DNA of 64,000 nt from Bacteroidia bacterium (GCA_025999935.1 BNXY01000004.1:21161-85160); one strand, 5' to 3'. Counted from the stretch's first letter, positions 44,370-53,802 are shown. Notes: generated by a model not told the origin, from the letters alone. Program-made: numbers and translations.

Positions 44370-45992
44370 TTAGTCTTTATCCCAAAATACGCGATCCTGG
44401 AATGGATTTCTCGTTGCGGGAACGTTATCGCCATTCAAATTAATTTCGGATTGCGGATAAACCAATTTCACCGGCAATTTGTCGTGATGTGTAGAATTGG
44501 ATTGGATTGAAACAAAAGATTTATAGGGATCTATCGGGTTATCATTGACGATAATCGGATAAGCTGTTCTGCGAAATTCGTTCCATGCCTCATTAGAGTT
44601 GATCAGGTTCAAAGCAATGTATTTTTGTGTAATAATCGCTTCCAATTTTTGAGCCGTTGTGGTAGCCAAATCAAAATTAACCAAGTAATTGCTGGAATTA
44701 TCCGCCTTATAAGCGGCTACCTCAGCAGTTACAGAGGGTACGGTTGTAGATACTCCACTAATAGCCAAATAACCGAATGAAGCTTCAATTCCCTTGTTGA
44801 AATTACTTACAGCATCTCCATCCAATACGTGACCGTTTAATGCAGCTTCAGCCAACAAAAAATAAATTTCTGCCGACAAGAAGAAAGGAGCCGGCGCCGA
44901 TTGACTTTTCAAAAGTCCCTTTGCATCTGTTCTACTACCTGCTGCACCCAGGTACCATATATAAGTGGGTGATTGAGGATGATCGGGGTGGCCACTGGCT
45001 TCCTGGCCTAACTGACCAGCCGGAACATTGGGAAAACCTTTATAAATCAAAGAACCACGGAAATTATCGGTTAATTTTTTTCCATCATAGAAAGAAAGCA
45101 CATACCGGGACGGAATATAATAGCGGGATGCTTGAGTTGGCGTAGGCGAAGAACCGGCAGCACCACTGTGATAAGTATTCCACAAGGGGGTTTGCCGACT
45201 GGTAGCATTATATCCCGGATTAACCAATACATTTTCTTTTAAGAAACCATCACTGGAAAATTTACCGAAAGCCTCTTTGACAAAAGAATCAATTTCTGAA
45301 CCCTCTGCGCGAATCAACAAGCGCAGTTTGAGGTTATTGGCAAACTTAATCCATTTGTTGATGTCTCCCTCAAAAACAGGATCTCCATTGGCTGTTACAG
45401 CAGAAACACCGCCACCGCCTACTTTGGCTTGGTTTTCTTTCAAGGAAGCAATGGCTGCGTCTATATCTACTATCAAAGCTTTATAGATATCAGCGCCCTT
45501 GTCATATTTGGGCAGATAATTTCCGGCTCCACCTTGCAGACTTTCCGTGTAGGGAACATCTCCGTAGGCATCTACCAATAATTGATAGCCATAAGCTTTC
45601 AAGATACGACTAATACCCCCATAAAGTGCATATTTGGGATTAACTTCCGCTTTATTGATAACGGCATTGAATTGCCGTAAATGGGCGAATACTTCCGTCC
45701 AGTTGGCGGTATTCGATGAAGCATTCAAGTTGTAGGTGTAAGTATCGCCAAATCCGGAAACGCCACTACCGGGCAGTTGAAATCCAATCCAATAGCCGGC
45801 AGAAGCATAACCGTAATAATATATCTGGGTGTATGCGAGAGAGGCAACAGCGGCCGGCAAGGTTAAATCGGGCGTTACAACCGATCCGGTAGCTGAGTTG
45901 GGGTTATCATTGATGTCCAAATCGCAAGCGCTAAACCCAATGGCAAAGAACAAGACAGCCAATAATTCTATTTTTATAAAATACTTTTTCAT
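44370..45992 (-). CDS. SusD_2-family surface lipoprotein
   Basis: 540 residues. Signal LLAVLFFAIGFSAC, then DLDINDNPNSATGSVVTPDLTLPAAVASL, the usual opening of the SusD/RagB-like PF12771 branch. Further features: GISRILKAYGYQLLVDAYGDVPYTES, INKWIKFANNLKLRLLIRA, FFLSAEIYFLLAEAALNG, ITQKYIALNLINSNEAWNEFRRTAYP, and a C-terminal YPQSEINLNGDNVP. Acts with the SusC encoded upstream (24 nt away) as the lid of the transporter. Members of this branch are found in loci without carbohydrate enzymes, as here. Confidence 0.92.
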   Translation of the reverse strand: MKKYFIKIELLAVLFFAIGFSACDLDINDNPNSATGSVVTPDLTLPAAVASLAYTQIYYYGYASAGYWIGFQLPGSGVSGFGDTYTYNLNASSNTANWTEVFAHLRQFNAVINKAEVNPKYALYGGISRILKAYGYQLLVDAYGDVPYTESLQGGAGNYLPKYDKGADIYKALIVDIDAAIASLKENQAKVGGGGVSAVTANGDPVFEGDINKWIKFANNLKLRLLIRAEGSEIDSFVKEAFGKFSSDGFLKENVLVNPGYNATSRQTPLWNTYHSGAAGSSPTPTQASRYYIPSRYVLSFYDGKKLTDNFRGSLIYKGFPNVPAGQLGQEASGHPDHPQSPTYIWYLGAAGSRTDAKGLLKSQSAPAPFFLSAEIYFLLAEAALNGHVLDGDAVSNFNKGIEASFGYLAISGVSTTVPSVTAEVAAYKADNSSNYLVNFDLATTTAQKLEAIITQKYIALNLINSNEAWNEFRRTAYPIIVNDNPIDPYKSFVSIQSNSTHHDKLPVKLVYPQSEINLNGDNVPATRNPFQDRVFWDKD

Positions 45993-46016
45993 ATATAAAT
46001 CTGTTTTTTTTATTGA

Positions 46017-49000
46017 TTAAAATGTTATCGATAAAGTACCTCCGAAATAACGGGTGGGAGGCGTAGTCGTTAAAGTAGAAACACCAATGGCGTTGTTGTC
46101 GTTTGCACTGTAGTCCGGATCAGTGTACTCATTCGATTTAGGCACCCAAAGGAATAAGTTACGTCCTTGTAAGCTAAAGCTTGCTGCCTGTATCACATTG
46201 TATGTCGCCTTACGTAAGAAGGAAGACGGCAAATCGTATGTCAGCGCTACTTCGCGCCATTTCCAATAATCACCCGAATAAACGTAGTTGCTGGAGCGAC
46301 TGCGGTTGTAGGTACCACTGGTCCAGAAACCGACACCACCATCTGAGATAGTTATATTATTGTTGGCCTCATATTTTCCATCAACCAATACAGCCGAATT
46401 GGGGAATACGAAACGTTCACGATTGTAGTAGGCTGACCGGGCAGAAGCGCCCGCGAAGTCCATGTTAGTACCCATAGAGATAGAAGCATAAGAATATCCA
46501 CCACGGTATTCCACCACGCTGCTTAAAGAAACGTTTTTGTATTTAACATTGAAATCTAAGCCTACACGATATTTTGGGATGGTATTTCCTTGAATTTTCG
46601 TCTCGGAAGAGGCGGAAGGATAACCTGTATTTTTATCCACAATTACTTTACCTACCAACGACTTATCTGGATAGTCATCCGGTACGCGATTATAATCGGA
46701 GACGATAATTACGTTTATCGGTTGCCCTACTTGTGCAAAAACAACACTGCTACCATTTACACCGATTCTATCGACCATCAACTCTTTTAATACGTTTTCA
46801 TTGTGGGTGAAATTACCCCCAAAACTTACAGTCCAATCCCGGGTATGAACCGGATTTAATCTTAATGAAGCTTCAATTCCTTTATTGGTTACTTCTCCCG
46901 AATTAAGTAATAAATTAGAATATCCTGTAGAAGTCGCAACGGAGGCAGAAATAGCCTCTCCTGTTGTGCTGGTAGCATAATAGGTAAATTGCAATTCGGC
47001 AAATCTGTTATTAATCCAAAATTCAGTACCAAATTCATAACCTGTCGTAATTTCCGGTTTCAGATTATTGGAAACCAAGGTTCCTGATTCTGTGAAATAG
47101 GTGCCGCCCTTATTCCAACCGGTTGATGAATCATAAATTGCAGAAAGGGCATAGGGATTGATGTTTACGTTACCCGTTTTAGACCAAGCTGCACGTAATT
47201 TCCAATAATCCAAGAAATTACTTTCATTTAACGATGCGATAGCATCTGAAGGAATGAAAGAAACATCGACAGACGGATAGAAGTACGATTGATTTTCTTT
47301 GGACAATACGGAAGTCCAGTCATTTCTTCCTGTCACATGCAAGAATGCATAATTTTTGTAGCCGGCCAAGAAGTCCGCCCAAACACCGTAATTTCTGGAA
47401 TGAATAGTAGTTGCACCTGTATTAGTGTTTACATCACCGCTTCGGTTGCCTATATTATACAAATAAGGAATAACCAAACCGCTCGCCCCCACATTGGAAG
47501 ATTTCTCGTTTTTATTTACATTGGATCCGCCCAAAATAAGATTCAAAGAAATATCGTTAAAATCATGTTTTGCAGACAATTGAAAATCCTGATTGAGACG
47601 ATAATAATTGGTTGATCCATCATATATAGAACCGGCCAAATTGGCTTTCTTATGTACACTCAAACCCCAGTCGGTGTAAGTATATTTGGGATCCCACTGA
47701 TGGGTTTGGTAATACCGGTTGGTAAGAGAAGCACGGTATAATACTGATAACCAAGAAGTAATATCATATTTTATTTCTGCATTACCTGTCAGATAAGTAT
47801 TTTTTGTATCCTGACGAAATTCTCCGGCCATATAATATGGGTTTTCATACCAAGGATTGAACCAGCCTTCGAGGTCTGCCCATTTGTCGTTTTTATAATC
47901 TTTATAATTCTTGATAGGAATATTCGCCGGAACTTGTATGAGGTTTTCATAAATATCGGACGTAGCGGTACTGGTATCGTAGTTGTTTTCCAAATAACTC
48001 ACACTGTAAGACACATTCAAATTCGGCAACAGTTTTTGGGTATTGTTCAATCGAATGGATATCCGGTTGTATTTGTCAAACGGTGTTGTGCCTTTTACGT
48101 CCAAATATCCGGCAGATATATAAGTGGTTGAATTGTCGGTGCCGGAACGCAAGGAAAAATCTGTTTGGTTTTGCAAGCCGGTTTCCCAGAATTTTTTCCG
48201 GTCGTCCAAAGACACATACGGAGTATATTGTTGTTCGCCGTTTGCCAGCGGATTTCCTAATTCCCTCAATGTGCCATCGAAAGCAGGACCGTATTGTTGG
48301 TTTTCCTGACGGTCAAATACTTGAGCATCTGCCGTCGTACCTTGTCCGAAAGTGTTTTGCATTTTTGGAAAGAAACTGATTTGTTCAGCCATAAGGCTAT
48401 GACTTAAAGTAATTTTGGGTTTGCCTTTCAAACCTTTTTTTGTGGTAATAATTAACACACCGTTGGAGGCTTCCGAACCATAAAGGGTTGCACCCGATGC
48501 ACCGTTCAATACTTGAATGTTTTCAATATCTTGCGGGTTCAAGTTGCCCAATAGGAGACTGTTAACAATGGCGCCATCCACTACAATCAAGGCTGTGTTA
48601 TCTCCATTGATAGAGCGGTTACCCCGCAATACCAAGCGAAAGGTGGGGTTCACACCACTGGAAATGGCATTTACCTGCAAGCCCGGAACTCTAGCGGTCA
48701 ATCCGGCGGCAATGTTAGCCGATTTACCAGCGGTTAATTCGGCAGCCGTTACTTGCGTTGTAGCAAACCCCGGCTGTCTGGGGGTTCTAACGATACCTCC
48801 GGCAGTAGTAATGACTACTTCATCCAATTGAATTGTCGAATTCAAAACAACATCATATACATCCTTATTTTCGGTTACATTAATAGTTAATGCCTCATAA
48901 CCGAGATATTGAAATTTCAACTGGGCAGTTCTGCCCGTAATTGTAATGGTGTAATTTCCATTTGCATCGGATGAGGTACCATTGCTTCCTCCTACCTGTG

Positions 49001-49127
49001 AAACAAACACGCCCCCTAAAGCACTATCGTCATCGGAAGCGGTTATCTTTCCTTTTATCTGCCGCGTTTGCGCAGCGGCAGCAAGTGTAAATAAACAAAG
49101 TATAATTGTTAAAATGTTTTTTTTCAT
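46017..49127 (-). CDS. SusC/RagA-type TonB-dependent transporter, enzyme-free locus
   Basis: 1036 residues: signal peptide (FTLAAAAQ), CarboxypepD_reg domain (IKGKITASDDDSALGGVFV), short TonB-box-like LDEVVITTAGG, plug (NIAAGLTARVPGLQV, ALIVVDGAIVNSL, IQVLNGASGATLYGSEASNGVLIITTKKG) and barrel ending GGTLSITF. The partner SusD_2 and a DUF1735 lipoprotein follow; no hydrolase or regulator is linked. Upstream there is a leader of about 310 nt from the predicted -7 box, containing a hairpin and a tiny reading frame ending Cys-Cys-Cys. This suggests a nutrient linked to cysteine or sulfur rather than a polysaccharide (inference). Confidence 0.94.
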   Translation of the reverse strand: MKKNILTIILCLFTLAAAAQTRQIKGKITASDDDSALGGVFVSQVGGSNGTSSDANGNYTITITGRTAQLKFQYLGYEALTINVTENKDVYDVVLNSTIQLDEVVITTAGGIVRTPRQPGFATTQVTAAELTAGKSANIAAGLTARVPGLQVNAISSGVNPTFRLVLRGNRSINGDNTALIVVDGAIVNSLLLGNLNPQDIENIQVLNGASGATLYGSEASNGVLIITTKKGLKGKPKITLSHSLMAEQISFFPKMQNTFGQGTTADAQVFDRQENQQYGPAFDGTLRELGNPLANGEQQYTPYVSLDDRKKFWETGLQNQTDFSLRSGTDNSTTYISAGYLDVKGTTPFDKYNRISIRLNNTQKLLPNLNVSYSVSYLENNYDTSTATSDIYENLIQVPANIPIKNYKDYKNDKWADLEGWFNPWYENPYYMAGEFRQDTKNTYLTGNAEIKYDITSWLSVLYRASLTNRYYQTHQWDPKYTYTDWGLSVHKKANLAGSIYDGSTNYYRLNQDFQLSAKHDFNDISLNLILGGSNVNKNEKSSNVGASGLVIPYLYNIGNRSGDVNTNTGATTIHSRNYGVWADFLAGYKNYAFLHVTGRNDWTSVLSKENQSYFYPSVDVSFIPSDAIASLNESNFLDYWKLRAAWSKTGNVNINPYALSAIYDSSTGWNKGGTYFTESGTLVSNNLKPEITTGYEFGTEFWINNRFAELQFTYYATSTTGEAISASVATSTGYSNLLLNSGEVTNKGIEASLRLNPVHTRDWTVSFGGNFTHNENVLKELMVDRIGVNGSSVVFAQVGQPINVIIVSDYNRVPDDYPDKSLVGKVIVDKNTGYPSASSETKIQGNTIPKYRVGLDFNVKYKNVSLSSVVEYRGGYSYASISMGTNMDFAGASARSAYYNRERFVFPNSAVLVDGKYEANNNITISDGGVGFWTSGTYNRSRSSNYVYSGDYWKWREVALTYDLPSSFLRKATYNVIQAASFSLQGRNLFLWVPKSNEYTDPDYSANDNNAIGVSTLTTTPPTRYFGGTLSITF

Positions 49128-49183
49128 TTGAATTCTTCTTTTATTTGTTAAAAAATTGATATTTTATCATCGCGAATGGGAAA

Positions 49184-49210
49184 TCAGCAACAGCACATTC
49201 GCTCGTGCAT
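49184..49210 (-). CDS. putative polycysteine leader peptide (8 residues)
   Basis: Minus-strand ATG-CAC-GAG-CGA-ATG-TGC-TGT-TGC-TGA encodes Met-His-Glu-Arg-Met-Cys-Cys-Cys. It ends 57 nt before the susC start codon, inside the leader of that gene. Three consecutive cysteine codons directly before the stop in so short a frame are very unlikely by chance. Polycysteine leader peptides are known in mycobacteria, where ribosome behaviour at the Cys codons couples cysteine supply to expression of sulfur genes. GCAC...GTGC (49207-49193) would form a small hairpin across the frame. No ribosome-binding site can be judged, since Bacteroidota often lack one. Confidence 0.5.
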   Translation of the reverse strand: MHERMCCC

Positions 49211-49251
49211 AGAAGAAGTCGGGGAACGCTGGTGTATAAATGTCGTCTTGA

Positions 49252-49281
49252 CAAAAAGGATAAAGGGTATTAATCCTTTAT
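49252..49281 (-). promoter_or_regulatory. terminator-like hairpin in the susC leader
   Basis: In the minus-strand RNA GAUAAAGG (49281-49274) pairs perfectly with CCUUUAUC (49265-49258), followed by CUUUUUG. It lies about 40 nt before the polycysteine frame. An upstream CCCGGAUAAAG (near 49307) repeats part of the left arm and could compete for pairing. Layout suits attenuation. Confidence 0.5.
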
Positions 49282-49442
49282 CGTAAGATCTCAGGAACTT
49301 TATCCGGGACCTTGTTGATTTAACAATCTTTTCCATAACAATCATTTGTGTTACAAATTAATAATTTTGTGTATAATATATTTCATATTTTCTATTACTT
49401 ATTGTAATTTAACTTTATACTTAAAATAACATAAATATTTCG

Positions 49443-49450
49443 CAAAGATA
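49443..49450 (-). promoter_or_regulatory. probable -7 box of the susC leader transcript
   Basis: Minus-strand TATCTTTG, 316 nt upstream of the susC start. It is the best promoter match in the region and implies an unusually long leader. Confidence 0.6.
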
Positions 49451-49966
49451 ACACCAAATGCTAATGCCGCGCAATACCATAAATATGGTATTTTTTAAAC
49501 TAAACGGCAAAATTTCTCAATTTTGGCTTATCAAAATGTTCGCATAAATTGTTTATATAATATCTAAATAATACCATTTCTATTAAAAAACGTTCTTTTT
49601 AAAACTATTTTTTAATATTAACAATCAAATAGATTTTTTGCAAATTTATTAATGTTTTTTAGAATAAAAAAACATTTAGTAATAAATTTTAAAATTAAAA
49701 CAGAGGAAAGTTTATATATAGCTGTAAATCAGATAAATAAAATTTTAGACAACGGTTTACCGTCATTGGTACTAAGCCAACGAGGAACGAGGAGGCGCAT
49801 GGAGACATCTACCGATAATCGTTAAACACTAATAGGGAAATTTGTCGTACACCCGGTTTAAGCAACACATCGATTTTAAATAGGTTAAAATTATATTTGT
49901 GAGTTATTTGAACAAGGAAAATGAGGCTCTGCATAAGGAGAATGCGGATAAAGCAAAAGCGGGCAT
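49451..49966. other. gene-free region between susC promoter and VOC gene
   Basis: AT-rich, no reading frame of note. The only feature seen is the single-arm copy of the hairpin element at 49763-49854, 112 bp beyond the 3' end of the VOC gene. Confidence 0.5.
49763..49854 (-). repeat. single-arm copy of the hairpin element
   Basis: On the minus strand these 92 bases match 59176-59267 (left arm and the start of the interior of the large element) with about four substitutions. The rest of the element is absent, so this is a partial or solo-arm copy. Confidence 0.85.
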
Positions 49967-50389
49967 CTACTCCGTTTCCTCCGCAAACCCCAAAATGTAG
50001 CCGTTATTGTCTTTGAGGTAAAATTCCTTGATGCCGTACCACGTCAGTTTTATTTCAGACAATTCTACGTCTTTGTTTTTCAAGTCGTTGTAAAAACATT
50101 CAATGCCTTTGCCCTGCATAAAAAACGATGCGCTTGCGCCGATAGCCGTCTTGTTGGCAAGAATTACGTCTTCGCGGAAACTGTCCTCGCGTTGAAACAT
50201 TAATTCGGCGCCGTCTTTTTTCATCATTGCGTAAACATATTCTTTTTCGTTAACGAACTGCTCATCAATGCTGTCTTGCGTTTCCGGAACTGCCATTACC
50301 AACTCGAAACCTAATTTTCCGTTGTAGAAATCAACGGTTTTTCTAATGTCTGCTACTGCCAAATTTGGTGTTAATTTACTTATTTTCAT
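49967..50389 (-). CDS. VOC-superfamily (glyoxalase/bleomycin-resistance fold) protein
   Basis: 140 residues, one VOC domain of two beta-alpha-beta-beta-beta units: LTPNLAVADIRKTVDFYNGKLGFELVMA and GKGIECFYNDLKNKDVELSEIKLTWYGIKEFYLKDNNGYILGFAEE. The metal ligands expected in glyoxalase I are not all present, so the reaction is unknown. It lies 92 nt downstream of an AraC regulator on the same strand, which probably regulates it or is coexpressed with it. Confidence 0.87.
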   Translation of the reverse strand: MKISKLTPNLAVADIRKTVDFYNGKLGFELVMAVPETQDSIDEQFVNEKEYVYAMMKKDGAELMFQREDSFREDVILANKTAIGASASFFMQGKGIECFYNDLKNKDVELSEIKLTWYGIKEFYLKDNNGYILGFAEETE

Positions 50390-50481
50390 ATTATTATAAA
50401 TTTAGTGTACTTCATTCTGTTGTAATTTTTTGTAAAAGTACAACGTAATCGCGGAATGGTTTGTGTAAAAAATCGACTTTT

Positions 50482-51222
50482 TTATTTGAAATAAGAAGGC
50501 GCTTCGCCACTAAAGGCTTTGAAATCTTTAATCAAATGCGTATGGTCGTAATAACCGCAATTGACGGCAACTGTCAATAAATCATTTTTTTTTGTATTTT
50601 TCAAACATTTCAAGGCATTTTTGAAACGCACAATTTTGGAAAAAGTTTTAGGACTAATGCCAATCGCCGCCCTGAATTTCCGTTCGAAATGCCGCTGACA
50701 CAGACAAACTTCCGATGCTATTTCAACAGGCGAAATTTGCCCTTTTGCCAAATAAATCAAGTCAACGGCACGAACAATTTGTTTTTCAACCTGATACAGG
50801 CATGGTAATTTGGAAATCAAATAATTATCAACGTGGCAAACCACATCTTCCACAGTGTGCTTTTGCTGCAAAACTTCAAAAAAATGCCTGTCCAAAAGCG
50901 TTTCAACTAAAGTTGCATCAAGCCTGTAATTTGTAAATTCCTCAACGGAAACGCGGGTGAAGGCAGAAATTCCCGCAGGGCGAAAACGAATACCGAACAT
51001 ACGCACATTGCCCGAAAACACAAGGTTGAGGGCTGCGGTCATAGTCCCTACGATTTCGACAGAGTTATCGTTTCCTGCATCATCGTCAAACGTGAAAACA
51101 ATATCTGCGCAACCATCGGGCAGCACCTTAAACGGCGTTGCTTTTTCTAAAAAACCTACTGTAATCCAATAAGTTTCAACAAAAGGTGTTAATCGTATGT
51201 CGGGCTTATATTCGTGATACAT
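50482..51222 (-). CDS. AraC-family transcriptional regulator
   Basis: 246 residues. N-terminal ligand-type domain (DUF6597-like: YKPDIRLTPFVETYWI, LPDGCADIVFTFDDD, MFGIRFRPAGISAF) and a C-terminal pair of helix-turn-helix motifs (ISPVEIASEVCLCQRHFERKFRAAIGISPKTFSKIVRFKNAL, VAVNCGYYDHTHLIKDFKAFSGEAPS). Cytosolic activator or repressor; ligand unknown. Upstream of, and on the strand of, the VOC gene and divergent to tex. Confidence 0.92.
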   Translation of the reverse strand: MYHEYKPDIRLTPFVETYWITVGFLEKATPFKVLPDGCADIVFTFDDDAGNDNSVEIVGTMTAALNLVFSGNVRMFGIRFRPAGISAFTRVSVEEFTNYRLDATLVETLLDRHFFEVLQQKHTVEDVVCHVDNYLISKLPCLYQVEKQIVRAVDLIYLAKGQISPVEIASEVCLCQRHFERKFRAAIGISPKTFSKIVRFKNALKCLKNTKKNDLLTVAVNCGYYDHTHLIKDFKAFSGEAPSYFK

Positions 51223-51288
51223 TTCGCCCTCAAAAGTACGGAAATATTTTAAAATGGCAAAACACTAATAAAATTGATTTGTATTGAT

Positions 51289-51296
51289 TATATTTG
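51289..51296 (+). promoter_or_regulatory. -7 box of tex
   Basis: TATATTTG, 35 nt before the tex start. Confidence 0.55.
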
Positions 51297-51330
51297 CATA
51301 AAATTTAGAATTAAAAAAATTAAAATTATT

Positions 51331-53454
51331 ATGCAAGACATTTATTCTCAACTAATTTCTAAATCGTTGGCGGTTCCCGAACAGCGAATCGCCAAAACCA
51401 TTGAACTACTTGACGAAGGAGCGACTATTCCGTTTATCAGCCGGTACCGGAAAGAAGTTACCGGCGGATTGGATGAAGTGCAAATCGGAGATATCAAACA
51501 ACTATACGAGAAACTGAAGGAACTGAGCAAACGCAAGGAAACGATTCTCAATTCCATCGAGGAACAAGGCAAATTGACTCCCGAACTGAAAACGCGCATC
51601 GAAAATTCCTGGGACAGTACGGAATTGGAAGATATTTACCTGCCTTATAAACCCAAAAAACAGACCAAAGCGGAAATCGCCCGCAAAAAAGGATTAGAGC
51701 CTTTGGCCAAAATTCTGATGGCGCAAAACGAACAGGAAGTGCGCACGAGAGCCGAACGGTTTATCAATAAAGACGTTAAAACCGTAGCAGAAGCCTTGCA
51801 AGGCGCCCGCGACATCATCGCCGAATGGGTCAACGAAAACGAAGCCGCCCGCAACAGCATCCGAAATATTTTCCAACGGGAAGCCGTGATTACATCCAAA
51901 GTCATCAAAGGCAAGGAAGAGGAAGGCGCTAAATTCCGGGATTATTTCGAGTTTAGCGAACCGCTCTCCAAATGCTCTTCACACAGACTGTTGGCTATGC
52001 GTCGAGGAGAATCGGAAGGCATCCTGCGGGTATCCATTTCTCCGGACGACGAACACAGTTTGGAAACGCTAAACCGACGGTTTGTGAAAGGAAAAACGAC
52101 GGCGTCCGAACAAGTAGAAATCGCTGTCAAAGACAGTTATAAACGACTGCTGAAACCGTCTATTGAAACGGAATATGCCGCACTCTCCAAAGAAAAAGCG
52201 GATGCGCAAGCCATTAAAGTGTTTGCCGAAAACCTGCGCCAATTGCTCTTGGCTCCACCCTTGGGACAGAAACGGGTTTTGGGAATTGACCCCGGATTCC
52301 GCACCGGTTGCAAAGTGGTTTGCTTGGACGCCCAAGGCAAACTCGTCCATAATGAAACGATTTATCCGCATCCACCCCAAAACGACAAGGCCAAAGCGGG
52401 CATGAAAATCACTTCATTGGTCAGCGCTTACTCCATCGATGCTATCGCTATCGGGAATGGGACTGCCGGCCGGGAAACCGAACAATTTATTACCAATTTG
52501 CGATACGACCGGAAATTGCAGGTATTCGTAGTCAGTGAAGACGGCGCCTCTGTTTATTCGGCTTCCAAAACAGCCAGAGACGAATTTCCGGAATATGATG
52601 TAACCGTTCGCGGCGCCGTCAGTATCGGCCGACGATTGATGGATCCTTTGGCGGAATTGGTAAAGATTGACCCGAAATCGATTGGGGTTGGGCAATACCA
52701 GCACGACGTGAACCCAAGCGAACTGAAAAATTCCTTAGACCAGACCGTGGAAAATTGTGTCAACTTAGTGGGCGTTAATTTGAATACTGCCAGTAAGCAT
52801 TTGTTGACCTATATTTCAGGATTAGGCCCCACTTTGGCACAAAACATTGTGGATTACCGCACCAAAAACGGCCCGTTCAAGTCGCGGAAAGAACTGTTGA
52901 AAGTTGCCCGTTTGGGCGAGAAAGCCTTTGAACAGGCGGCTGGTTTCCTTCGTATTCCCGATGCGGAAAATCCTTTGGACAATTCGGCGGTGCATCCCGA
53001 AAGCTACCACATTGTCGAATCAATGGCCAAAGATTTGAATTGCCAAGTCAGTGATTTAGTCCGAGACAAAACGATTAAGAGCAAAATCTCGTTGGAGAAA
53101 TACCTTTCTGAAAAAACCGGTATGCCCACGCTGCTCGACATTCTGGCAGAATTAGACAAGCCCGGACGCGATCCGCGCCAGGGCATTCAAGTCTTTGAGT
53201 TTGATCAGAATGTACGAACCATCCGCGATTTGCGGGAAGGCCGGATTCTTCCGGGAATCGTCAGCAACATTACCAATTTCGGATGCTTTGTCGATATAGG
53301 CATCAAAGAAAAAGGCTTAGTCCATATTTCCAATATGGCCGACAAATTTGTGTCCGACCCCACCACCATTGTTTCCATTCATCAACACATTCAAGTCAAG
53401 GTGTTGAGCATAGATTTGGAACGGGGACGGATACAATTAAGCCTAAATTTTTAG
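51331..53454 (+). CDS. tex: Tex-family RNA-binding transcriptional accessory protein
   Basis: 707 residues from the ATG at 51331 (MQDIYSQLISKSLAVPEQRI); the 19 codons upstream are AT-rich leader. N-terminal Tex domain (TIPFISRYRKEVTGGLDE, LEDIYLPYKPKKQTKAEIARKKGLEPLA), the YqgF-like domain (VLGIDPGFRTGCKVVCLD, AIGNGTAGRETEQFI), a helix-hairpin-helix module (ISGLGPTLAQNIVDYRTKNGPF) and a C-terminal S1 RNA-binding domain (GRILPGIVSNITNFGCFVDIGIKEKGLVHISNM). Complete. Its stop abuts that of secG on the other strand. Confidence 0.96.
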   Translation: MQDIYSQLISKSLAVPEQRIAKTIELLDEGATIPFISRYRKEVTGGLDEVQIGDIKQLYEKLKELSKRKETILNSIEEQGKLTPELKTRIENSWDSTELEDIYLPYKPKKQTKAEIARKKGLEPLAKILMAQNEQEVRTRAERFINKDVKTVAEALQGARDIIAEWVNENEAARNSIRNIFQREAVITSKVIKGKEEEGAKFRDYFEFSEPLSKCSSHRLLAMRRGESEGILRVSISPDDEHSLETLNRRFVKGKTTASEQVEIAVKDSYKRLLKPSIETEYAALSKEKADAQAIKVFAENLRQLLLAPPLGQKRVLGIDPGFRTGCKVVCLDAQGKLVHNETIYPHPPQNDKAKAGMKITSLVSAYSIDAIAIGNGTAGRETEQFITNLRYDRKLQVFVVSEDGASVYSASKTARDEFPEYDVTVRGAVSIGRRLMDPLAELVKIDPKSIGVGQYQHDVNPSELKNSLDQTVENCVNLVGVNLNTASKHLLTYISGLGPTLAQNIVDYRTKNGPFKSRKELLKVARLGEKAFEQAAGFLRIPDAENPLDNSAVHPESYHIVESMAKDLNCQVSDLVRDKTIKSKISLEKYLSEKTGMPTLLDILAELDKPGRDPRQGIQVFEFDQNVRTIRDLREGRILPGIVSNITNFGCFVDIGIKEKGLVHISNMADKFVSDPTTIVSIHQHIQVKVLSIDLERGRIQLSLNF

Positions 53455-53802
53455 TTATTCTTCAACAGGAACTTCGTCTTGCGGAACCGGAGTTGAGAAA
53501 GGCGCTACGGTGTTTGGATCAGTAGCTGGAACCGTATTCAGGATTTCATCCTTGATTTCGGATTCTGTAGAAACCTGATTGTGAGGAATAAAGATGGAAG
53601 CGAAAATACATGTCACAACCACAAAACCCGCCAAACACCAAGTTGCTTTCTCCAAAAAATCGGTTGTTTTGCGAACGCCCATTACTTGGTTGGATGAAGA
53701 AAATCCAGCGGCCAAACCGCCACCTTTTGAATTTTGAATTACGACAACGAATACCAAAAATAATGATGCAATTACAATTAAAATAGATATAAATACGTAC
53801 AT
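53455..53802 (-). CDS. secG: preprotein translocase subunit SecG
   Basis: 115 residues: two transmembrane helices (YVFISILIVIASLFLVFVVVIQ and ATWCLAGFVVVTCIFASIFI), the NSKGGGLAAGFSSSNQVMGVRKTTDFLEKAT loop of SecG between them, and an acidic/proline-rich tail of about 40 residues usual in Bacteroidota. Last gene of a conserved Bacteroidales operon (thrA side to secG). Confidence 0.93.
   Translation of the reverse strand: MYVFISILIVIASLFLVFVVVIQNSKGGGLAAGFSSSNQVMGVRKTTDFLEKATWCLAGFVVVTCIFASIFIPHNQVSTESEIKDEILNTVPATDPNTVAPFSTPVPQDEVPVEE

Noticed and set aside
44840-45145. Plus-strand 101-codon frame within the SusD_2 gene
   Set aside because: Lies wholly inside a well-supported gene on the other strand and shows no domain.
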